DNA of 6,853 nt from Candidatus Bathyarchaeota archaeon (GTDB lineage: Archaea > Thermoproteota > Bathyarchaeia > Bathyarchaeales > WUQV01). Numbering within the stretch: the stretch's first letter is position 1; the number at the start of each line of letters is the position of its first letter. Shown here one piece after another: positions 4,286 through 6,853 of this stretch. The stretch lies in NCBI GenBank assembly GCA_009889585.1, contig WUQV01000250.1, positions 1 to 6,853 of the forward strand, in the 5' to 3' direction. Under the pieces are notes generated by a model, which did not search any database, was not told the DNA's origin, and saw nothing but the letters and a program-made list of their open reading frames with translations. The translations under genes were made by a program, and so were the position numbers.

Positions 4286-5965
4286 ATGGGCTGGGTTGAA
4301 GAAGGTGGTTGGAGACGCCGACTTTACTGGATGTTGCCTATCGCGTTGGCATCCGTTATTTTCGCGGCCTTCCTCAGCGACGAGTTGGTGACATTCTGGC
4401 TCAACCTCATCGAGTTCGGGGAGACCTTCATCAAACCAGTGTACTTCGGCCTCTTAGGTGGCCTCTCCCTCTCGGCCTTAGCCCTGTTCAGGGTTGACTT
4501 TAAGGGCAGGAGATCCATAACGTGGTGGTTCATAAGGCTCATCGTTAGGCTGATACGCTCCGGCGGAGATTTAAGAGGGGCCTCGCCTATATGGTTCGAC
4601 TTCAACGGCTTCAAGCTGTCGCCCTTAAGGTTCTTCGCCTGGCAGATCACTAAGGCCCTGGTCGGAGCGCTGCTCTTCATAAACATTATGTTCGGTATGG
4701 CGTTGGACGCCATCATGCGTGGCTGGGATCCTGGCATAGGGAGCTTGCCGAGGATCTTCATCCTTCCATTCATAACTCCTCCAGCAGACGCGGCCTTCGC
4801 TGAGGCCAACGTGATCCCCTTGATCCCCACGCTGACCCTCTTAATTTCACCACTGCTTCAAGCTCTGTGGATACGCCTCGCGCTCTTGGTGGCGGCCACC
4901 CAGATCCTAAAAGTCATCACGCCCTTCGCCGCTGCTTACGTTTGGGGCTTAGAAGCTCCCAGAATAGCCAAGTTCTCGCCAACCATACAGGCGTTAGCTG
5001 CGGCCTTCCTCGCTTGGTCCATGCTCAACATGTTCTTCACCCCTTTCATAGATTACAACACGAAGCTTTGGGTGGGGGGAGCGGGTGCCGCAGCACTATC
5101 CTTAACTGCCTTCGCGCTTCGGGATTGGCGGAGGGTTAGAAAGGGCGGTGTTCCACGTCTCTCATTACGACAAGTATACGTCCGCTTGGGAGTCCTACTT
5201 TTAATAGTCGTGTCCGTTGGCTCCGTCGCAGCCATAAACAATAGCATCGCCGACGCTAGAAAGGTGGAAATGCTCGGCCCATATATCGCCCAGCTCATCT
5301 ACGTGAACCGATACCTCGCTGAGCTGGATGAGGTTAAGGAGGTCCCGCATATCTTCGGCTTAACGTCCATCTCCCCCGATCAGATCGACGCCTCCATCGC
5401 CAGGGGCAGGGAGCTCCTAAGCGTGGTGCGCCTATGGGATTGGGAGGCAGCCTTCGACAAGCTCAAGCCGCAGATAGGCCTGATTCCATACATCGACTTC
5501 TCAGACTCGGACATACTACGCTTTGGCGGCCTCCTCTACTGGGGTGCTTCTATGGAGCCCATCGTGCCCCCAACGGTTAGGCCAGAGGATCGATGGTACG
5601 CTGCCCGCTTCGTCTACACACACGTGCCCAGCGGCTTCCTAATGCTGGATGGCCATGAGGGGTTGATAGTCGACCCTGCGAAGTTCTTCAAGCAGAGAAG
5701 GATCTACTATGGCGAGGGCGGGCTCTTCAAAGATCCATGGGCGGCCTTCCCTGTCGGCAGAGCCGAGAGCGCCGAGGTAGGAGGGTACTTTTACGATGGT
5801 AGAGGCGGGGTCGACGTGCCTCCGCCCCTAGCTGGATCTTCGAGCTCAACTTCTTCTTCTCCTATCCAACAACTACAATGCGGGTTCTCAGGTATAGGGA
5901 CGTGCACGCCCGAATGCAAATGCTCTTCCCATACTTCACTTATAGAATTGGGAGAGCTCCCATAG
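4286..5965 (+). CDS. UPF0182-family (COG1615) membrane protein, N-terminal part ending at a frameshift
   Basis: Of the 559 codons, about the first 515 are native. A membrane domain of seven to eight helices (near residues 12-30, 50-68, 117-140, one or two within 177-212, 233-254, 262-278 and 298-317) precedes a large, probably extracytoplasmic domain. Family-specific features are 'VRLWDWEAAF' (381-390), 'PYIDFSDSDI' (401-410), 'WYAARFVYTHVPSGF' (437-451), 'RRIYYGEGGLF' (471-481) and 'GRGGVD' (505-510). These match the order in bacterial UPF0182 proteins of about 900-1000 residues, whose molecular function is unknown. After VPPPLAG (511-517) the frame turns to serine-rich, unrelated sequence and stops at 5963-5965. 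The rest of the protein continues in another frame. ATG 4286 is the first possible start after an in-frame TGA at 4253. Whether the break is real, programmed or a sequencing error is open. Confidence 0.82.
   Translation: MGWVEEGGWRRRLYWMLPIALASVIFAAFLSDELVTFWLNLIEFGETFIKPVYFGLLGGLSLSALALFRVDFKGRRSITWWFIRLIVRLIRSGGDLRGASPIWFDFNGFKLSPLRFFAWQITKALVGALLFINIMFGMALDAIMRGWDPGIGSLPRIFILPFITPPADAAFAEANVIPLIPTLTLLISPLLQALWIRLALLVAATQILKVITPFAAAYVWGLEAPRIAKFSPTIQALAAAFLAWSMLNMFFTPFIDYNTKLWVGGAGAAALSLTAFALRDWRRVRKGGVPRLSLRQVYVRLGVLLLIVVSVGSVAAINNSIADARKVEMLGPYIAQLIYVNRYLAELDEVKEVPHIFGLTSISPDQIDASIARGRELLSVVRLWDWEAAFDKLKPQIGLIPYIDFSDSDILRFGGLLYWGASMEPIVPPTVRPEDRWYAARFVYTHVPSGFLMLDGHEGLIVDPAKFFKQRRIYYGEGGLFKDPWAAFPVGRAESAEVGGYFYDGRGGVDVPPPLAGSSSSTSSSPIQQLQCGFSGIGTCTPECKCSSHTSLIELGELP
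5822..5838 (+). other. Frameshift site within the UPF0182 gene
   Basis: Homology passes from the frame of 4286 (…GGVDVPPPL) to the frame of 5839 (…WIFELNFFFSYP) in this short stretch. The new frame has a TAG at 5800-5802, so the switch must lie after it. One missing base in or just after the GCCCCTA run (5824-5830) would give continuous PPPLSWIFELNF-like sequence. No clear slippery heptamer is present. Confidence 0.75.
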
Positions 5966-6853
5966 ACATATTTCCCGTGACCGATGGAAGGGAGACCTAC
6001 TGGGTTATGCCCCTCATCATCTTCCTAGACGCTAGATACGTGCCTTGGAGCGGCGGGTACACCTTCGGCAGGCTCGTGGGGTACGCCTTAATAAACGCTT
6101 ATCACGGAGATATCCAGCTGATCGTCCTCGGCGACGACTTCTTCAGCCAGCTCTTCAAAAGGATCTATGAGAGATACGTATCCACTGATGTACCGGATTG
6201 GCTGAAGCCTCAATTGAGGTATCCCGAGGAGCTCTTCGAGTGGAGGGTCGCCTCCTACAACTACTTCCACGTTAGAGATCCGGCCATCTACATAGCCGCA
6301 AAGGAGTTCTACACCGTGCCGAAGGGCATTGATACGTACTACGTCGTAGCCCAACCTCTGAACTTCGAAAGGCCGGAGTTTATGGGGATACTCTCCTTAG
6401 AGCTCTTAGGTGGCGTTGGGGAGAACCTAGCTGGCTATATGGTGGTTAGAAACGATTACCCGTACACGGGCGAGATGATCTTTTATAAGGTGCCCCTTGA
6501 CTCGGAGACGAAGCTTCTAGGCCCGACGGCTGTGAGGGAGGCCTTAGAAAAGGATCCAGAATACGCTAAGTTGAGGACTCTCCTAGAGAGGCCCCGCGTT
6601 GGAAGCGAGATCCTCTACAGAATCGGGGACTTCGACGTGTACTTCATGCCCATCTACACGGCGCCTGGGGGAGGGGTCGTCACTCAGCTCGGAACAATCG
6701 CCACGGTCGGGACGGGCTTCACGGGACATTACTATGTGGGCTTAGGTTCCACCGTTTATGAGAGCTTTAGGGCCTTCCTAACTAGGTTGGCTGGGGTTAA
6801 GCCCCCTACTCCAGCTATCGGCGAGGCGGAGAGGATCGCTAAACTGGCTGAGG
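5833..6853 (+). pseudogene. UPF0182-family protein, C-terminal part (frame-shifted, open at window edge)
   Basis: This frame is open from 5803 to the end of the window and carries 340 residues from the tryptophan codon at 5833. It continues the UPF0182 family in order: 'FELNFFFSYP', 'RVLRYRDVHARMQMLFPYFTY', 'LKPQLRYPEELFE', 'YFHVRDPAIYIAAKEFYTVP', 'LLGPTAVREALEKDPEY' and 'GSEILYRIGDFDVYFMPIY'. Bacterial members show the same sequence of motifs (YHVTDP…FW.VP, GP.Q….I..DP, GS.V.RGNLL). The segment should form the extracytoplasmic domain. It has no start with a ribosome-binding site; ATG 5878 would be the first and lies inside a conserved motif. It therefore belongs to the gene at 4286 rather than being a separate gene. 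Together the two parts give at least 855 residues, near the family's usual size, with the C-terminus beyond the window. Confidence 0.8.

Noticed and set aside
4324..5298. Several other open frames across the first half of the UPF0182 gene
   Set aside because: They overlap the clear membrane-protein frame and lack ribosome-binding sites; G+C-rich coding DNA often produces such frames.
6088..6354. Open minus-strand frame inside the C-terminal UPF0182 part
   Set aside because: The plus strand carries clear UPF0182 motifs across the whole stretch, so this is a shadow.

Overview
The window looks like chromosomal DNA from an archaeon, probably a thermophile of the Thermoproteota/TACK side, although the lineage is inferred only from gene content. 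The main evidence is an RNA 3'-phosphate cyclase of an archaeal type followed closely by a FAU-1 (RNase E/G-like plus DUF402) gene. Supporting evidence is an IS200/IS605 TnpB end, an MNT/HEPN remnant, TATA-like boxes placed for archaeal promoters, GAGGTGA or GGTGA ribosome-binding sites, and frequent GTG/TTG starts.

Layout. (1) Positions 1-190 are the right end of an IS200/IS605-type element: the C-terminus of TnpB with its 'KQEAPS' tail, the terminal hairpin and a TTCAC end, so the 3' part of an omega-RNA should lie here. The tnpB frame reads through the element end and stops at 287-289, directly against the next start codon. (2) Positions 290-819 hold a collapsed MNT-HEPN toxin-antitoxin pair: a minimal nucleotidyltransferase that has lost its C-terminus, then the second half of a HepT toxin in another frame. 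The HepT part keeps an intact RX4HXY motif. A perfect 9-bp inverted repeat precedes the pair. (3) A small uncharacterised gene (1258-893, minus strand) is divergent from rtcA (1340-2377), with an 81-bp region between them that carries promoter signals for both. (4) rtcA is followed at once by the FAU-1 gene (to 3830), a likely RNA-processing operon. The FAU-1 gene is much more AT-rich than its surroundings, and the shift begins inside the 3' end of rtcA. (5) Positions 3831-4285 have no convincing gene, but hold several stem-loops, a 14-bp direct repeat and a promoter with a dyad next to it. (6) From 4286 to the window end is a large UPF0182-family membrane protein gene. It is broken by a one-base frameshift near 5822-5838; the C-terminal half continues in another frame and is still open at the window edge.

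How the genes relate. rtcA and FAU-1 are the only pair whose arrangement suggests joint function, in RNA cleavage or binding and RNA-end modification. The TnpB end and the decayed toxin-antitoxin pair mark the left third as a site of mobile-element insertion and decay. The UPF0182 gene appears to be its own transcription unit.
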